Source of the DNA: Macrosoma leucophasiata
Taxonomy: Eukaryota > Arthropoda > Insecta > Lepidoptera > Hedylidae
Length of the DNA: 64,000 nt
Direction of reading: 5' to 3'
NCBI GenBank assembly: GCA_036365455.1
Contig: JAWQUS010000030.1
Location: forward strand, 9,920,001 to 9,984,000
This document shows positions 46,529 to 58,420 of this stretch, piece by piece. Within the stretch, counting starts at the first letter, position 1. The number at the start of each line of letters is the position of its first letter. Position numbers and translations under genes: made by a program. The notes below the pieces were generated by a model. It did not search any database. It was not told where the DNA came from and saw only the letters and a program-made list of their open reading frames with translations.

Positions 46529-46890
46529 GATGACACTGATGGGCTTTTTAAGAAGGCTCAAGGTCACGCAGAGAGCAATGGAGAGAGCTATGCTCGGAGT
46601 TAATCTGCGAGATCGAATCAGAAATGAGGAGATCCTATGTAACTGACATAGCCCACCGAATAGCGAAACTCAAATGGCAGTGGGCAGGGCACTGCTCAAA
46701 ACACTTATGGCCATAAGTTGGGGCAGAAGAGTTCTAGAATGGCAACCGCGTACCGGAAAACGAAGCGTAGGCAGGCCCCCCACGAGGTGGACTGACAACC
46801 TGGTGTTGCGGGCAATCGCTGGATGAGGGCGGCTCATGACCGTTCTGGAGGAGACCTTTGTCCAGCAGTAAACGTCTTTAAGCTGAAATT
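46529..46890 (+). mobile_element. RTE-like LINE C-terminal fragment, third copy
   Basis: Clear nucleotide homology to 12341-12754: AGAAGGCTCAAGGTCACGCA, GAGATCGAATCAGAAATGAG and ACGAAGCGTAGGCAGGCCCC. Unlike the 12341 copy it carries small deletions that break the frame. A (GAT)n stretch lies just upstream at 46519-46530. Confidence 0.75.
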
Positions 46891-47785
46891 ATGAACGATT
46901 TTTTATACGTTGTGAACAAAGCAACTTTTTATTGTTAGTTTGAAAGTGGAGATTTGAGTTAGTATGTTAATAGAAGGCCGCGTACAAATGGTGATGAGCC
47001 AAACCGCACAATAGAACAAATGGATGAATAATAAAACCAATGAATAGTAATGAAATTAAATTGATACGGCAACAAAATTACGCGTTTATTACTTGAATTG
47101 CGAGGGTGAGCATTGTGGGTACATTAGCATCTGTTTTTCAACAATATCATACTTTGTTTTGTGGTTTCTAGTAGTTATTAAATGGAGCATTGTCTAATGA
47201 TATCATATCACATAATAAGTAATTAAGTGTGATTATTTTGAGAATAAAGTCCTCTCCATTCACCATACTTTTTAGTATCTAGCGCAAAAACTATTGAAAA
47301 CATGTCGGTATTGCTAATATTCATAAGTAAGAAAACATTCACGTTATATTTGTATCTATTTATTTTACTTACTGCATAACTTTGATAGATTGTTTTATTG
47401 TTATTAAAATAAAATAGTAAATAATAACAAAGAGTTAAAAATTGTTTAACAACACCAGTCAAATAATTTGTTGCTATCAATCATTTTGTATGTCATTATT
47501 ATAAATTACAGATTACAACAAATCTTAAAATTAAATATTATGGGCTGAACAAAAAGTTGCGTTTACTTTTATTACCTTACAAGTAGTTAAAAATGTGTTA
47601 TTTAAGCATAACCATACAAATTTGAATAACAAGATACTACAGCATAACAGACATTATAGTAGGTAAGTACCTAAGTATATTTAATAATTCTTAAAATTAC
47701 AATACTGTTTACTCTCCTTAGATTTGCTGCATTAAATAGGTAATTACGTTGCTGGACCGTTGTCATACTTTGCTGTTACTGAATA
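46891..47785. other. No gene recognised
   Basis: AT-rich sequence. The minus open frame at 47223-47480 is Asn/Tyr/Phe-rich low-complexity text with no family features. Confidence 0.45.
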
Positions 47786-47788
47786 TAA

Positions 47789-49057
47789 TAGGTTGGGGAA
47801 AAAGTCTTTTCGCATTATAGTATGTATGAACTTGTAATAAAATCTCTTTGGCTGTAGTATTTGTATCTGGCTGGTTTTGGTATCATTGAAAGTTAAAATT
47901 TTAAAGAACATAATTCCAAATTCAAATTAGGCAAATGTGTGATTTTCATTTGTTTTTCGTACTGTCAAGATGAGTGAATCTAATGAAGAAATTCGATACA
48001 TTTTAAAATTTTACTACAATAAAGGTAAATAAGCAACGCAAGCCGCGAAAAAAATTTGCGATGTTTATGGACCTAGTGCAGTGTCTGTGAGAGTAGCACA
48101 AATTTGGTTTAAGCGTTTTCAATCCGGAAATTTTGATGTCAAAGATGCACCTCGCTCTGGTCGCCCTATTACGGATAAAATGGATGCCATTTTTGAAAAA
48201 GTGGAGCAAGATCGACATATCAGTAGTTACGACGTAGCTGAAGAACTGAGAATTGATCACAAAACAGTTTTGGCGCATTTGAAAAAAGCTGGGTACAGAA
48301 AAAAGATCGATATTTGGGTACCTCACGAGCTCACTGAAAGAACCACCTAATGAACCTAGTGTACTCATTTGTGATTCTTTATTACGACGTAATGAAACCG
48401 AACCATTTTTGAAGAAGCTGATAACTGGTGATGAAAAGTGGATCACGTACGACAAGAACGTGCGAATTTTGAATATTTTGAATTTCGTGGCGTAATCCGT
48501 TTTAACTCGCAATAAGGTGATGTTGTGTGTGTGGTGGGATTGGAAGGGCATTATTCATTATGAGCTATTACCACCAGGCAGGACTATCGATTCTGAACTC
48601 TACACCGAACAACTGATGAGATTTAAGCAAGAAGTTGAGAGAAAGCGGCCGGAACTGATCAACAGAAGGGGTGTGGTCTTTCATCATGATAACGCTTGAC
48701 CTCACACATCTAAAGCCACTAAGAAAAAATTAAGAGAGTTTGGCTGGAAGGTGTTAATGCATCCGCCGTATAGTCCTGACCTTGCACCTTCAGATTTCCA
48801 CCTGTTTCGGTCTCTTCAGAATTCTTTATGCAATGTTAGGTTAACATCACGAGAGGACTGCCAAATCCACTTGTCGCGGTATTTTGATGAGAAGTCCCAA
48901 AATTTTTATAGCAATGGGATCATGTCCCTACCTACAAGATGGCAAAAGGTTATCGAACAAAATGGTATATATATACTTTATTTAAATTTAAATAAACTAT
49001 ATTAAAAAATGTTTTGAATTATCTTAAAAAATGCGAAGAAACTTTTTCCCCAACCTT
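47789..49057 (+). mobile_element. mariner transposon with both terminal inverted repeats, inactive
   Basis: The ends match: GGTTGGGGAAAAAGTCTTTT on the left (47791) and the reverse complement of AAAAGAAACTTTTTCCCCAACC-like text on the right (49031-49055), about 27 bp with a few mismatches. The interior is the transposase relic at 47970-49005. About 1.27 kb, a normal mariner length. A second copy is at 60342-61312. Confidence 0.88.
47970..49005 (+). pseudogene. mariner transposase pseudogene, copy 1
   Basis: MSESNEEIRYILKFYY starts the HTH region, which continues as IWFKRFQSGNFDVKDAPRSG and IDHKTVLAHLKKAGY. The catalytic blocks are LITGDEKWITYDKN (first D), VVFHHDNA (second D) and YSPDLAPSDFHLF (third D), i.e. 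the mariner DD34D arrangement. Lesions: a TAA about 20 codons in, a frameshift around 48340, a deletion near 48465-48500 and a TGA directly after the DNA part of the second catalytic block. Confidence 0.85.
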
Positions 49058-49059
49058 AT

Positions 49060-49985
49060 TGTAAGAATAAATATAAAAAAAAATACTTGAAAAGTTATTT
49101 TGATTATACACTAAAATAAAGGAGAATATCCTAAACAGACAAACCATAACTTTTATTCACGACAAATTTCATATTGCAGAACTCTGTCAAAAACTCTACC
49201 AAATAACTTCAAACGTAAGTCATAGAAGTTTAACATAAATTACGAAAATTTAGATCATGCGTAAATACAGTAGGTATATTATGTATTAATAGGATTTTCT
49301 GAGCAATACTAACTTGAACAAAACTATTTAATACGCATTTCTATCGCATACATTTGTGGAAAAGAAATAAATAAGAAAATAAATGAACCCGGAGTTTACT
49401 TCATTTTCGATTGTAAGTTCTATTTCAGGGTAGACTGCACTGTTTAATTTAATTAGAGGTAATTGAATGCACTTACCAATACGATTTTTTTTTTACTTAA
49501 ACTTTAGTAGAGTCAGTAAAGCACAGACAAGTTAATTCTTTTCAAGTGCCATAAATGGTAAAGTATTCGCTGTATTGATATGTATGTAAGTAAAGCATGA
49601 CAATCGTTTAATAACTATGGCCTTATAAAGCAAGAAGAAATATTACGCCTATTCTATTTAGAAACAAGATCTCCTTGAAATCTATTGACCTGTAACGAGA
49701 CTAAGCAAGTCTAGATATCAATGCAATGTGAAACCACCCACCTAAGCCTGGGAGCTTTATGACTTTAGTTGTAAGGATTTTCACGTTGTAGATAAAATCT
49801 AATGAAAATTGAATAGTGATTGAACTGAAAAGAAGATCCGCTATTTGAACTGAATAACAGAAAAATCTCGTGGGATAGTCCATGCTAAACGGTTTCTGTG
49901 TATTGTGATGGACAAAGAACACTATGTTTATTGTCGCGTCGTTGTGGTACAATACGATTCGATAAGTAATTGGATTTGTGTCTAG
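49060..49985. other. No gene recognised upstream of the CpG-rich promoter
   Basis: AT-rich; it may contain distal promoter elements of the gene starting at 50468. No repeat family recognised. Confidence 0.4.
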
Positions 49986-50467
49986 GCGTTTTGTTATGGC
50001 GCTGTCAGGCGGCGGGGACTGCTGAGTGCTGAGAGTGCTGCGCGCGGCCAGTCGAGTCGGCCACACTAGTCGCCTCGACCGCGATCAACTGTGCGCACGT
50101 CGCCGACTCCTCGCACAAGCCACTAACGATAACGCGCCCTATTTAAACGTATCTCACTGTAGCGCAATCGCTTTCATTCACATTTTACTCCATCACGGGC
50201 CAAATAAACGTTCGGTGTCGATATATCTCAATTGCAATCAGCAGGATAGGTCGCGCTACAAACCGGCTCCGTAACCATATGATCCGCATCGGACTCGTCC
50301 GAGTTGTGCTCTCGGGTGTCGCTGTGCAGTTATGATGTGGATTAACCATTGAGAAGTGCAACAAGACAGGATAATTCAGTAACAAATGACCAGTTCAGTG
50401 ATTCGGTGCATGAGATGTGAATGTTGACGTTGTGGAATCGTATCATAGTGCGTTATAGGTTGGTGTG
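49986..50467 (+). promoter_or_regulatory. CpG-rich promoter and 5' UTR region
   Basis: Base composition changes abruptly from AT-rich to CpG-rich at about 50010 (GCTGCGCGCGGCCAGTCGAG and on), then declines toward the ATG at 50468. This pattern is typical of the first exon and core promoter of a developmentally expressed insect gene with a long first intron. The exact transcription start cannot be placed. Confidence 0.5.
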
Positions 50468-50782
50468 ATGGCTGGTGGCAGTGAGGATGGGGTCGGAGTG
50501 GAGCAGTCGGCTCCCGCTCAGACCGCTCAAACAGTTCAGGTGGCTCAGGCGACGCCAACTGTGGAGGGCCGCAAGCGCGGGTTGAGCGGCTCCATGTCGC
50601 TGCGCACACGCAAGCTTGGCCGGCGACTTTCGCGTAGCATGTCCATAGTGGCCCTGAAGCTCCCGGAGAAGGCGCAAAGTATCACGCGGTCTTCCTCCAA
50701 ACTAATGAGGTCGGGTACACGTGATAAGAAGAATCGCTCATTCGAACTCTCTATAATATTGCCGGACAAAACACAAAAACAG
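50468..50782 (+). CDS. First coding exon of an unrecognised gene (rest outside window or not found)
   Basis: The ATG at 50468 opens 105 codons ending exactly at a consensus donor (AAACAG, then GTAAAT). Residues 1-35 are Gln/Ala/Thr-rich (QSAPAQTAQTVQVAQATPT). Residues 36-85 are strongly basic and Ser-rich (RKRGLSGSMSLRTRKLGRRL; SITRSSSKLMRSGTRDKK), with several RxxS sites suited to basophilic kinases. The last 15 residues (SFELSIILPDKTQKQ) look like the first strand of a ubiquitin-like fold, such as the F1 lobe of a FERM domain or an RA/RBD domain. That is a suggestion only; I do not recognise the protein. No in-phase second exon was found to base 64000, so the intron appears longer than 13 kb. 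Confidence 0.6.
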
Positions 50783-53700
50783 GTAAATATTCACCATAAA
50801 TGTTTCAAATTGCTTTTATGATAATTTCATAGAGATCATTAACCTATGAATATGAGAATCTATACAAGATTTGAGAATTAGGTATCACTATAGAGATAAC
50901 AACGAAACATTTAGTGTTTAATAATAAATAACTTGTAGCTTTGAAAGATTAATAGATAGGAAGAGAGATAGAATTAAATTAAGAAGTTTTAGAATGGCAG
51001 CTCTACATAAATGTAGAGATGAAACTGATGAAAGTGATCTAACAGAATTCTAATTTCCTATTTCTGTTTGATAATTTGTGTTGTGTTGACTACCTTATGG
51101 GCATACAGGCGCATTCAAATGCCATTGTTGGCAGGTCTCGCCAGTACGTCACATTGCCCACACTGTCGTATTTCTCCATTAATACAATAATCAGCTCTGC
51201 AATTGCCTTCGTGTTCAAATCCGTCGTCAAGCATTGTTCGCTTTTGTCATTGAACCGGGGAATTGCGCGCTTTTTGCGATTGTTTGACTACCGGCCAGTT
51301 GGCTTCAAATGCCGGCCTACCATTGTTATTATCACTATCATTTGTCTTGATTTATGGTATTTTATAAGATGTGATTTATAAATAAGTACTTTAGGTGTAT
51401 CTCTTACCTTAAACCATTAACAATGAAATAAAGCTAATTAAAATGAGAAAATGTAATCTTCTTGCATTTAAAAGGGTAATTTTATTAATTTTAAAACTTT
51501 TTAACCAACAAAGATTTCGGCTACACAATGAAGCTACGGAAGGAAGCTAGTTAAACAATGAATATATTTTTAATGATTTAATTTTTATAACCAACAATTC
51601 TGATTGTAATCAGCTTCAAGAAAATATTAGCGAATAACACATTAATTATTGCATTTAATTTGCCTTTAATTTCTTTCATTAACAGTTCCGGAATGAAGAT
51701 TGTGTTAAATTCATTAACTTTTTGTCAACAACGGCAGTAAAAAAAAGTTGAGGACGTTAATTTCGTTTCGGTGGCTTGATCTAACCGAATTACTTACTTG
51801 ACTGCAATCAAGAAAATTTATTGCTGCAACTTTAACGTTTCAGTATTTTCTGAAACCTCACTAAATTTTATGTGCATGATCTCAGTCTAATCAGTCTCTT
51901 ACTTTGCACCCTACTTCCAAATTATCCAAGTCTCAGATCCAGTAGAACAAATTTCAACCCACCCCTAAATGTAAATTCTCAAATATGGATGGATACGTAA
52001 AAGCCAAAGACGGTTCTGCATTGTAGTAATGAACTTGCACACAATTAACAGTGGTGTGCATTGTACAGCTATAGCCTACCGCAGTATCTCGCGGTAGGAT
52101 TGAGATGGGGTACTTATTAGGGTATAATTTTGAATCTGTAACATTTAAAAGAAAAAATGTATTTACTTTAGTTTATTTTTTTGATGTGGTGGTGTACACT
52201 ACCCATAATAATATGCCACAGACACAAAATCATGTTCACATAGGTATTCATTTGTGACTTAGTAGAATTGTTTTAAATGATTCCTACAAACTTGATTTAA
52301 TTTCATAGCATTTTGAATATTCATCTGTCGATAAAATTTCATTATTTCATTATAATAATTTAAATAAAAAATAAAGAGGTCTAATTACTGTTTAAAAAGT
52401 TAAAACTAGATAAGTATCTACCTTTTAATTTTATCGAAATTTTTGGAAAAAATAAAGCTTTTAATTCATTTTCTCTTTCGACATCTTTGAAACTGGTTGT
52501 TAAATTAACAAATGACACTGTTTACCTATTTTAAAAGATATATTAATCTCACTGAGTGTAAAATTGATGATAGTATATATACATACTTACCTTCTAAGTG
52601 TTTACTGAAACTTTACGAATTGATGTACCAATTTTTTCACATTCTGTAAACTAATTCAGTTGTTTTGAAGCGGAAATGATCTCAATGTGTCGTATTAAAC
52701 TACTAAATGAGGCTGATTGGTCTGTGACTAAATGCAATCAATCTCATTTCAATAACAGGTATTATGAACAACAACGACAATCACAAACAACAACCTTGAT
52801 TGTCACTCAAAATGCAGCTAACGGGCACCGACGTTGCATTTAGCGACAACGAGGAAGTACGCCTACGATGTGAACGGATAATAAATATCAGTGTAATGAA
52901 AGGAAAAATGTTATTGCGCGTAGCCGCGTAGGGATGTAAACATCGTAAACATCAATGTAAGTAACAATATATCGATGTGGCATATTTTGTTTTTTTTTAT
53001 TTTGAAAGAAAGAAAGAACTCACTCATCCACTCACTGATGACCATCAAAACTCTTGGATCTTGAATACCTAGTTAGCTGAAATTTTGTGAATAAGCTAGT
53101 ATTCGTTCACAAACAACAAAAACATTCTATAACTTTTGTGTGTAGAGTTAGAAACTTGGCTCTCCAAAGATCTGAATTTTGACAGTGGCAGCGATATAGT
53201 CTTGGCAACATATAAATGATATTTTTATGGGTTTAAGGTTTTCTCACATCAATTTACATTATCGAAAAAATTTATGTTTCAAAAACCCCCTAGAATTACA
53301 TCGATGATTTGCGACAGTTCACATTTCTGTTATTTCTATCAAAATGATCGATATTCTGAATCGCGTATCGATTGCATCCCTAATAACGCTGCGACAATCG
53401 GTTCACTTCTTTCTATATGTGTTAACTAGAATCAAATCAATAATGAATACATGCCCATTGAACCTACGTTGAATATATTTGCATTGATTAACGAGTGAAA
53501 GTGATGTCGCAACATGTAGTTTAAGTGGCGCGTGTTGCTCGCGCGCGGGCTTCGAGGTGGCGGGGTAATTAGATGTCCTTTTAATTATTCCGACTCAGAG
53601 AGAGTTAAATATGCAGTAATTATGCGCCTTTTTAACGTTAGAAAATATTTATTTAAAATCAGACTCAGCGTTAGAATTAACCGCCTGAGTTAGTGCTGTT

Positions 53701-54540
53701 GGTATTTTTCAATTTTTCAGTATATTCCCGGTAGTAATAGTTTCGGTATAGTGCCTGCCACCCGGGGATATCAATGTTAATCGGCTCAGCAACATTTCTA
53801 GCCTGTGAGTATTTGCCGTGTTTGCATATTATTATTAGCGTGAATACATGTATTTATTTTTACTTACCATTTCAGCGAATATAGGTAGGTACATTTAATA
53901 AAAGAACAGATTTTACAGAGACATTGTAGGAATTACTACTTTTTCTTCGTCTACCTTGAAATATTATAATATAGGCTGTATTTTTTCATTTAGACCATAA
54001 TGTAGAGTTGTGTACCATCACTAGCCCCAGCCGTGGTGTGTCTATTTACGTGGAACCATTTTACATTATTATTCGTTACTCCAATACTAACACAATGTTA
54101 TTACAGAGCACATTTGATGGCACCACTGATTTGAGGTATCAATTAAAATTGGACGATGAGACAATTGCATATAAATTTTGGAGTCGCTTTTTATGGCTGA
54201 TTAACTTCTTCGCGATTACTTACTCGTAGTAGGTGCTCTTGACTAAAGTCGCTCTTGGTTCATGATTGCTAAATTCATTGAGCGAAATGGAGCAATTTAC
54301 ACGAAGAAGGTAATTAACACGAAGCAGCAAAAGCAAAGCTCTGTATAAAATTAGCGTATCCAATATAAGTTTCGAAACATTTATTATGACTTGCAACAGA
54401 TATTAACTGCTCTTAATCCAGTGTCAAACGTTAATTAATAATTGTGTCACGTTATTAGTTATAAAGCCAGAAAGAATACAGCATTAGTCCGAAATAGAAT
54501 ACTTACTGCTATTGCATAAAAATCGGCTTCTATAAACATT
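50783..54540. other. Intron 1 of the 50468 gene, first part
   Basis: Mostly AT-rich. A GC-richer block at 51080-51320 has an open frame with no family features. A possible hAT-like MITE lies at 52930-53383, and a CpG-rich patch at 53525-53565. A well-formed but stop-containing exon-like segment lies at 53721-53804. Confidence 0.45.
52929..53384. repeat. Possible hAT-like MITE
   Basis: The left end reads TAGGGATGTAAACATCG and the right end, reversed, TAGGGATGCAATCGATACGC. Several ATCGAT blocks inside are arranged symmetrically. About 455 bp. An 8 bp target duplication is not clear, so the class is uncertain. Confidence 0.4.
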
Positions 54541-54547
54541 TCCTAAG

Positions 54548-54840
54548 TTATATAGCGGCAAACAAGCATACAGTTCACATTGATGGTAAGTGAATACTGT
54601 AGCCTATAGACATCTACGTAAAAGCCAAAGATTTCCATGTAGATGCGTTGCCACTCCTAAGGCTACTCTTGATATGCCTATGCCGGAAATTACACGGCCG
54701 TACATAACTACCTGACCGGAACACGATAGCGCTGAAAGCTACTATTTAGCGGCAAGTAAATTAGGCAATATGGTGCTGCTTAAGTCCACGATCTCTGGCA
54801 CTGGTGCTCTACCACCAGTATCAGTATTTTTGATGGTCCG
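54548..54840 (+). repeat. Interspersed repeat family A, near complete
   Basis: GGCAAACAAGCATACAGTTC at the start, AATTACACGGCCGTACATAA in the middle, and TATTTAGCGGCAAGTAAATT with CTCTACCACCAGTA at the end. Confidence 0.65.
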
Positions 54841-55270
54841 GTATTGATCAAATTTTGACCAATACCGGACTATCAGTGCTTACGTAGGCAGTGTGCAGTA
54901 GAGATAACGCTTTACGAAGTCGAAACTAGCCGATTGTCTCTTTCGTGAACTCGATGTGCAATATTCCTTGATGGATACTGTAGATACATATAAGTATAAT
55001 AGTGCCGTCTCGAGACGAGTCGCCTACATAAGCGCCAGTCCGTACTGAAAAAAATAAGAACGTTGTTATTCATCATCTGTTTAGTATTACGTAAAGTAGT
55101 CTGAGGTGTAGGGTGATTATATATTCCACATTTGCCTAATGTTTGTAAACATAAGACTATTGTGCTTGGAATGGTGCCATATTAATTGATCAATGATTAA
55201 TTATATCTTTGTTAAAACTATATCTAACGTGATGTTATGTTTATTTTTGTAGCATCGGTTTAATAGTACG

Positions 55271-55577
55271 TAACTTCACGCCTGTAATCCCCGAAGGGGT
55301 AGGCAGAGGTAAATGCATGCATTCAAGCATACATGCAAACACCCACGATTCGCCAGTTACGTTTTGGCCCATGTAACAGGTGGCGAGCCTGTTGACATCT
55401 CCGGGCACATTACCAAACTTTGGGGTACTGGGATATTTCTAGAAAATGGAAAAATCCCAATAGAACCAGAGATAAAGGACTTTACACCATTATCTCTGAT
55501 AACCCTCTACCCGGGAATCGAACCCAAGACCTCAGAGTAGTAGTAGTGGCCTGCTACCACTAGGCTACCGAGGCAGT
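55271..55577 (-). repeat. SINE family 1, full-length, minus strand
   Basis: The tRNA-like head is at 55500-55577 (minus strand ACTGCCTCGGTAGCCTAGTG) and the body runs to AATCCCCGAAGGGGTAGGCA at 55287. It is closely similar to 21941-22250. Confidence 0.85.
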
Positions 55578-55812
55578 CTATAGGTCTATAGGTTTAATAG
55601 TAATGAGTAATTAAATAATTCGTAACCTCATTAATGTTTCGTTCCGTAAAATTACAAGGGTTAACTGAGGGCAATTTTAGTTATGTAGGTACTGAAGTGA
55701 AATTAAAGTACTACATATTTATATTTTAATACCTAAGTTGAGACAACTACATATTAAACTAAAGATTGTTTTATATTATTTCGCATTAACACATGCTTGT
55801 GAAATATATTTT

Positions 55813-56073
55813 ATTTTTAAAGAAAAATGGAAAGATAAATTTGACTTCAGGCGAGACTCGAACTCGCGACCTACTGGGAATCTAGTCCAGCCGCTCTTCC
55901 AATTGAGCTACTGAAGCCCTGCCCGATTTGTCAAATCTTTCCTTCACATCTATTGCATTGCTTTATGGTAGCAGCAGCGCCATCTATTACCAACTATGGA
56001 CTAGATTCCCAGTAGGTCGCGAGTTCGAGTCTCGCCTGAAGCCAAATTTATCTTTCCATTTTTCTTTAAAAAT
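55813..56073. repeat. Long inverted repeat built on a tRNA-like sequence
   Basis: Arms 55813-55889 and 55997-56073 are complementary over 77 bp with one mismatch, around a 107 bp spacer. Each arm holds the 3' half of a tRNA-like sequence (TCGCGAGTTCGAGTCTCGCC) plus about 35 bp of common flank (AAATTTATCTTTCCATTTTT). Confidence 0.85.
55843..55918 (-). pseudogene. tRNA-like sequence, probable tRNA pseudogene or SINE head
   Basis: The minus strand folds as a cloverleaf: acceptor GCTTCAG paired with CTGAAGT (one G-U), D arm GCTC...GAGC, and a perfect T arm GCGAG-TTCGAGT-CTCGC. The anticodon stem CTGGA/CCCAG has one mismatch, and the loop CTAGATT would place AGA in the anticodon. No long variable arm accompanies that anticodon, as a serine tRNA would need. 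I therefore call it a degenerate tRNA rather than a working gene. Confidence 0.5.
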
Positions 56074-57454
56074 TAAACTAAAGAGGTAAAAATACAAACA
56101 ACACAACAGAGGCCTCATTCTGCAAATGTTATTAATCGTAATTGTCCTTGGATCGCGATTGAATCGCTCCGTTGTCTTGCTCTAGCATAGGCCGCGCGCA
56201 CTGGTTAAAGCAGGACAGCGAAGCTATTCAATGACAATTACGTCAAATTACGTTGGCAAAATTAGGCCCCAGGTATGCTACATAGGTACATACACTTGTA
56301 CGAAATAGGATTAAATAAAACCAAGGGTAGGTTTGAAAGCGGATCGATGACTATAATTATTATCTATTAGTAACAACCGGTCCTGGCATTCAGCAATGCG
56401 AAGACTGCAAGTGCTCTATCACTTTGTTTGAATAACCATAAATCAACTGTATACCTATATTTTTTTCTGTTCAATAGCCTGCGGCGATGAAGAAAGATAT
56501 GAGCAATTAGAAGTAAGGTTATTTGCGTCGCGAGTCTTTTTATTTTCAAGTTTAATCTGATCTAGATATCCCACATTTCGTAATATATCGGCATACCTTA
56601 AATATATATAACGGCGCAGTTAACACCGAATGGAGTTGTATCTGGCTGGAATAACAGGCGAACCAAAGAGTACACTATTGATAATGAACGAACGTCTCTC
56701 ACTTTTTGAAGAGATGTCGTACATTACTGTCACTCGAAAACCGATTTGTTCTGTATTGTAAGATATTATTGTAATCTCATTATAAGTCCATGATTTAAGC
56801 GTTGTAATAATTAAATTAGGGAAAGAACTAACTAGCAGCCTTATTATTTTATTGTGTTCCTGGAAGACAACGCCCACGATGAAGGCGCGTGTCGACAAAG
56901 ATACGCACCACATAAAGGAAACCTCGAATCGTCATCCTGGCACTCCGTTATATATATTTTAATTGAAACCAACAAGAGATATTGCACATCGACCTTAGGA
57001 AGAAGATTTCGGTTTTTTCCGGGTCTGTAGAGCGTCATCTCTTTCGCATCTTACTTACGTGACGTTTGTCGACCATCTTGATCAAGTTTTGACCAATACC
57101 GAGCTATTAGTATTTATTTACGTATTTACGTAGGCAGTGTGCAGCAGAGATAACGCTCTACGAAGTCGAAAGTAACCGATTTTCTCTTTCGTAGGTTCGA
57201 TGTGTAATATTTCTCGTTGGGTATGTACTGTAGTTGCTTTTTGATTATAGAGATGCAGAAACAAAAATCGACTAAATATTGAACAACAGTAACTAGTGAT
57301 TAGACTGACTCACAGACCAATCATTGGTTCCATAGTCGATGGACTGACTTAAAAAATTGCGAAATAATATTTATACCTGTGATGTAGCCTCTAAAATCGA
57401 GCAGGTAGCTCGATTTTTTAACCGAGTTCAAATACGAGAAGGTTCTCAATTCGG

Positions 57455-57470
57455 CCGGTATATATATATA

Positions 57471-57520
<50 letters not shown>
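57455..57520. repeat. (TA)n microsatellite
   Basis: About 60 bases of alternating TA with one phase break near 57478. It is likely polymorphic and self-complementary. Confidence 0.9.
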
Positions 57521-57521
<1 letters not shown>

Positions 57522-57769
57522 ATGTATGTACGTGAATTTCGCCGAGATTTCTGGACCGATTTACGTAATTCTTCTTTTGTTTGATGCGGAATAGTTTCGA
57601 ATTGGTCCCATCAAAATTTTATTGAGATAGGCCCATCAGTTTTTATTTTATGAGCATTTTTCTACTTTTCTAGTTAAGGAGGAAAGCTGCTCAGGATCGT
57701 TATCAGAGTAGAATAGTGAAGTTACGTGATTCTTGAGAAATTTATCTCCCGTTATGTCAAAGTAGCTTT

Positions 57770-58085
57770 AACTGCCTCAGTGGTCTGGTGGTAACCGGCG
57801 ACTTCTAGGTACTACTCTGGGGCACTCAATTCCCGGATCGGAGCCCATCAGAGATAAAGATGTAAAATCCTTTACCTCTGGTTCTTTTGTTTTTTTTTAC
57901 ATTTTCTGGAACTTGCCCAGACGGCTTGCAGTTTGGTAATGCGCCCGGAGATATCAACAGGCGCACCACCTGTTACATGTGTCAAAACGTCACTGGCGAA
58001 TCGTGGATGCTTGCATGTATGCTCGAATGCATTTACCTCTGCCTACCCCTTGGGAGATTACAGTGGTGAAGTTCAGTTTTTTTAA
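57770..58085 (+). repeat. SINE family 1, plus strand, diverged head
   Basis: AACTGCCTCAGTGGTCTGGT, then TTACATGTGTCAAAACGTCA and ACCCCTTGGGAGATTACAGT. It covers the full length, with more substitutions than 21941-22250. Confidence 0.78.
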
Positions 58086-58214
58086 CTTTGAAGTTACGTA
58101 GGTACTTGAACATAACGAGAGACGTGTTTTCAAGAGTCGGGTACGTACAGTTTCATGGCTTAAATCTGGTATGATCCCGGAAATTTTAGTACTGATTGAT
58201 AGGTTATATAGGGT

Positions 58215-58271
58215 AGATTTTTATCACGCTTACACACGTATAACATACGTGTATAAGCGTGATAAAAATCT
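58215..58271. repeat. 27 bp stem, 3-base loop hairpin
   Basis: The left arm 58215-58241 and right arm 58245-58271 are complementary except at one position (AGATTTTTATCACGCTTA against its mirror). The loop is AAC. The pairing stops cleanly at both outer ends. Confidence 0.8.
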
Positions 58272-58420
58272 CCAAAACTCATACTAAGACCTGCTAAGAC
58301 CTTAATTTGAATAACTCAGTTGGTAATTGATAGATGATAGTGACGTAGCTATTTCAAATTACTTTAATTGAGTGCTTTATTTTAGTTGGCGCCCAATTTT
58401 GTATTTAAGAAATTACATAA

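Noticed and set aside
53721..53804. An exon-like 84-base plus-strand segment with a strong acceptor and donor
   Set aside because: All three frames contain stops. In the phase required by the 50468 exon it stops at codon 20. It could be an untranslated or poison exon, but nothing supports that here.
55843..55918. A functional serine tRNA (AGA)
   Set aside because: The anticodon stem has a mismatch, there is no long variable arm, and position 37 is not a purine.
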